The position numbers and the translations under genes are program-made. Source: Bacteroidia bacterium (GTDB lineage: Bacteria > Bacteroidota > Bacteroidia > JANWJV01). From it: a DNA stretch of 32,982 nucleotides. The notes under the pieces were generated by a model that saw only the letters and a list, made by a program, of their open reading frames with translations, did no database searches and had not been told where the DNA came from. The stretch spans positions 1 through 32,982 of the forward strand of contig JANWJV010000163.1 in assembly GCA_025451785.1 (NCBI GenBank), in the 5' to 3' direction. Shown in pieces: positions 31,242 through 32,982 of the stretch (position 1 is the stretch's first letter; each line of letters begins with the position of its first letter).

Positions 31242-32459
31242 CCTCAGATCATCCCAAAAAGAGGGATAGGATTTCTTAACCACTTCAGGATCTTCGATAC
31301 GAACAGGAGCCAGCATCGCCAGCGGGGCAAAGGCCATGGCCATGCGGTGGTCCTTATAGGTCTTAACCACCAACCCGGGTTTAAATTTCGCCGGAAGGAT
31401 CATCACTGTTCCATCATCTACCACGCGCAGTTCTGTTCCCGCTTTTTCAAGTTCATCCTTCAGCGCCTGCACACGGTCGGTCTCTTTGATGCGAAGCGTG
31501 CTTAGGCCATTGAAGAGCGAGGGGATGCCCAGGGCCGAAGTAAGTACCGCGAATGTTTGAGCAAGGTCAGGACAATCAGAAAAATTAAAACCGAAATGCT
31601 CACGAAACGATGTCTTTTTGCTTAGCCGAACTCCTTCCTCTGTATACTCAGTATGCACACCAAAAAAACGGGCAAGGTCACGGGCCACCGCATCGCCCTG
31701 CAGGCTGACCTTTTTCAATCCTTTGATGTGAAGATCGGCCTCATCGGCCAGGGCTACCATCGAATACCAATAGGAAGCGGCGCTCCAGTCGGCTTCGGCC
31801 TCAAAGGCATAGCCTTCATCACTTTTAATATGATATTCCTGTTTACTAACTGAGAGCACATTGTCCTGCCAAACACCGTACACCCTGAAGTGTTCCATCA
31901 TGCGCAGGGTCATATTGATATACGGACGCGAAACGATCTCGCCTTTAAAACGGATCACCAGCCCTTTCATAAGCACCGGGGCTATCATGAGCAGGGCCGA
32001 GATGTACTGGCTGCTTACACTCCCGTCGATCTCCACTTCTCCTCCTTTCAACACCATACCATTGATCTTCAGTGGAGGATATCCGTCTTTTTCTGCGTAC
32101 TCGATCTCCGCGCCAAGACCGCGAAGCGCCTCCACAAGAATTCTAATGGGGCGTTCCTTCATGCGGTCAGACCCGGTAAGTGTTTTTGTTCCAGGAGTGG
32201 CAGCGAAGTACGCTGTAAGGAAGCGCATGGCGGTGCCGGCTGCTCCTACGTCGCAGATGGTTGATGGCTGATGGTTAATGGTTGATGTAAGTATTAGCAG
32301 CAGGGTTTGGGTGTCCTGGGCGGTGCTAATATTTTTGATCTCGAAGGGCTGTTTGCAGAGCGCGCGGATGATGAGGGCGCGGTTGCTTTCGCTTTTGGAA
32401 GAAGGCAGCGCGATGGTGCCTTTCAGCACTCTGTTAGGCCTGGATACTTCGTAGATCAT
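31209..32459 (-). CDS. aroA: 3-phosphoshikimate 1-carboxyvinyltransferase (EPSP synthase)
   Basis: This enzyme condenses shikimate-3-phosphate and PEP in the shikimate pathway. The 416 residues from ATG 32459 show LPSSKSESNRALIIRAL, DVGAAGTAMRFLTAY, SSQYISALLMIAPVL, DCPDLAQTFAVL, LRIKETDRVQALKDEL and YKDHRMAMAFAPLAM, all family motifs. The LPSSKSESNR Lys/Ser/Arg trio contacts the substrate phosphate. Its ATG overlaps the aroB stop by four bases. A 32-base repeat-like run (32256-32287) is read in-frame as STINHQPSTI directly before DVGAAG, a position that varies in other AroA proteins. Confidence 0.95.
   Translation of the reverse strand: MIYEVSRPNRVLKGTIALPSSKSESNRALIIRALCKQPFEIKNISTAQDTQTLLLILTSTINHQPSTICDVGAAGTAMRFLTAYFAATPGTKTLTGSDRMKERPIRILVEALRGLGAEIEYAEKDGYPPLKINGMVLKGGEVEIDGSVSSQYISALLMIAPVLMKGLVIRFKGEIVSRPYINMTLRMMEHFRVYGVWQDNVLSVSKQEYHIKSDEGYAFEAEADWSAASYWYSMVALADEADLHIKGLKKVSLQGDAVARDLARFFGVHTEYTEEGVRLSKKTSFREHFGFNFSDCPDLAQTFAVLTSALGIPSLFNGLSTLRIKETDRVQALKDELEKAGTELRVVDDGTVMILPAKFKPGLVVKTYKDHRMAMAFAPLAMLAPVRIEDPEVVKKSYPSFWDDLRSLGFEVKPQH
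32256..32287. repeat. degenerate GATGGTT(A/G)ATG repeats inside aroA
   Basis: The plus strand reads as tandem copies of about ten bases built on GATGGTTGATGG / TGATGGTTAATGG. It is similar to short tandem or dispersed sequences seen between genes in Bacteroidota, but here it is in-frame within coding sequence. Confidence 0.55.
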
Positions 32460-32982
32460 TTGCGCAGGTTCACCTGTTCGCGATAATAGCGGAACGATTC
32501 TCGGATCACCTCGATCGTACATACCTTATCAGTTTCCGCTTTGCCTATCCTACTGATAAGCGCGAAATGGATCTCGCCCTTTTTGTTCTTCTTATCGTGG
32601 CGCATCAGCTCTATAAGGCGGTGATCATCAAAGGCCTCGAGCTTCACCGCTTTGTAAACAGAAAATATATACTCTGTGATGTCATCGAGATCGCTGTGAT
32701 TGAGCTTAGCTTTTTTGTAGGAAAGATAGGCTTCGCAGATCATGCCAATGGCTACCGCTTCGCCGTGTAAAAGCGTTTGCGCCCTTTCAAGAAAATAACT
32801 TTCAAGCGCATGCCCTATGGTATGTCCGAAGTTCAATATCTTACGCAGGCCTTTCTCTTTCGGGTCTTCCGTAACGATCTTGTTCTTTATCTCCACCGAA
32901 CGCGTGATGAGCGGAACAAGGTCTTTTAACTGGCTTAGGTCAGCGCCCTTGATCTTTTTCCAGTATTTGCTGTCGGCCACCA
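32456..32982 (-). CDS. aroB: 3-dehydroquinate synthase, N-terminus cut by window edge
   Basis: The frame is open to the right edge, leaving about 175 residues of the C-terminal half. The metal site is visible in LNFGHTIGHALES (His pair) and LLHGEAVAIGM, with LRHDKKNKKGEIHFALISRIG near the end, as in the AroB family. The enzyme converts DAHP to 3-dehydroquinate using NAD and a metal. A GTG near the edge is internal, not the start. Its TGA overlaps the aroA ATG, so both shikimate genes form one operon although they catalyse steps two and six. Confidence 0.93.
   Translation of the reverse strand, partial: VADSKYWKKIKGADLSQLKDLVPLITRSVEIKNKIVTEDPKEKGLRKILNFGHTIGHALESYFLERAQTLLHGEAVAIGMICEAYLSYKKAKLNHSDLDDITEYIFSVYKAVKLEAFDDHRLIELMRHDKKNKKGEIHFALISRIGKAETDKVCTIEVIRESFRYYREQVNLRK

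Noticed and set aside
32456-32980. GTG near 32980 as the aroB start
   Set aside because: The frame stays open to the window edge and half the AroB family length is missing, so the start lies outside.

Overview
The window comes from a member of the phylum Bacteroidota, probably an environmental or uncultured lineage near Chitinophagales/Sphingobacteriales. The signs are a secreted protein with a type IX secretion (T9SS) C-terminal sorting domain, several TAnnTTTG-type -7 promoter boxes, a DUF4290 gene, a small Bacteroidota-type exosortase with a PIDGG sorting-signal protein, and a lipoprotein built from the Bacteroidota form of the SecD periplasmic domain. The genus cannot be named from sequence alone.

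Positions 1-13272 (minus strand) hold a surface-glycan locus. A tightly packed run from a sulfotransferase (9860) through the Wzm/Wzt-type ABC exporter, an SGNH hydrolase, a TylF-like methyltransferase, a PhyH dioxygenase, a NeuB-type nonulosonate synthase fused to a TIM-barrel domain, a Gmd-like dehydratase, a CMP-nonulosonate synthetase and a DapA-like aldolase leads off the left edge into an unidentified truncated gene. Most junctions are ATGA overlaps or a few bases. Upstream lies a separate pair: a tyrosine autokinase of the Wzc family with a (YG)n tail, and a WbpP/GalE-like epimerase. Together these would make, activate, decorate and export a polysaccharide containing a nonulosonic (sialic-acid-like) sugar.

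Positions 13281-18464 (plus strand), divergent from wzc, hold a 907-residue T9SS cargo protein. It is followed by a compact sorting module: a 69-residue PIDGG-signal protein, an exosortase with the Cys/Arg/His triad, a four-helix membrane protein and an OafA-type acyltransferase. This is the best candidate here for a little-described system.

Positions 18474-32982 are mostly housekeeping: trmD, rplS, dnaK, a lipoprotein of unknown function, panB, an RluA-type pseudouridine synthase, a DUF4290 gene, murA with Asp in place of the fosfomycin-target Cys, a TlpA-like thioredoxin, a yebC homologue, a MATE transporter, aroA and the end of aroB. Between tlpA and yebC is an accessory island: a REP-associated tyrosine transposase (RAYT) with two hairpins at its 3' end, then a stand-alone lipoprotein homologous to the SecD periplasmic P1 domain, then two GAAA-loop hairpins with a compensatory base change. 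Hairpins or palindromes also lie within 6 bases of the stop codons of dnaK, the unknown lipoprotein and the RAYT gene. No rRNA, tRNA, CRISPR array or prophage was seen. No gap between genes exceeds 300 bases.
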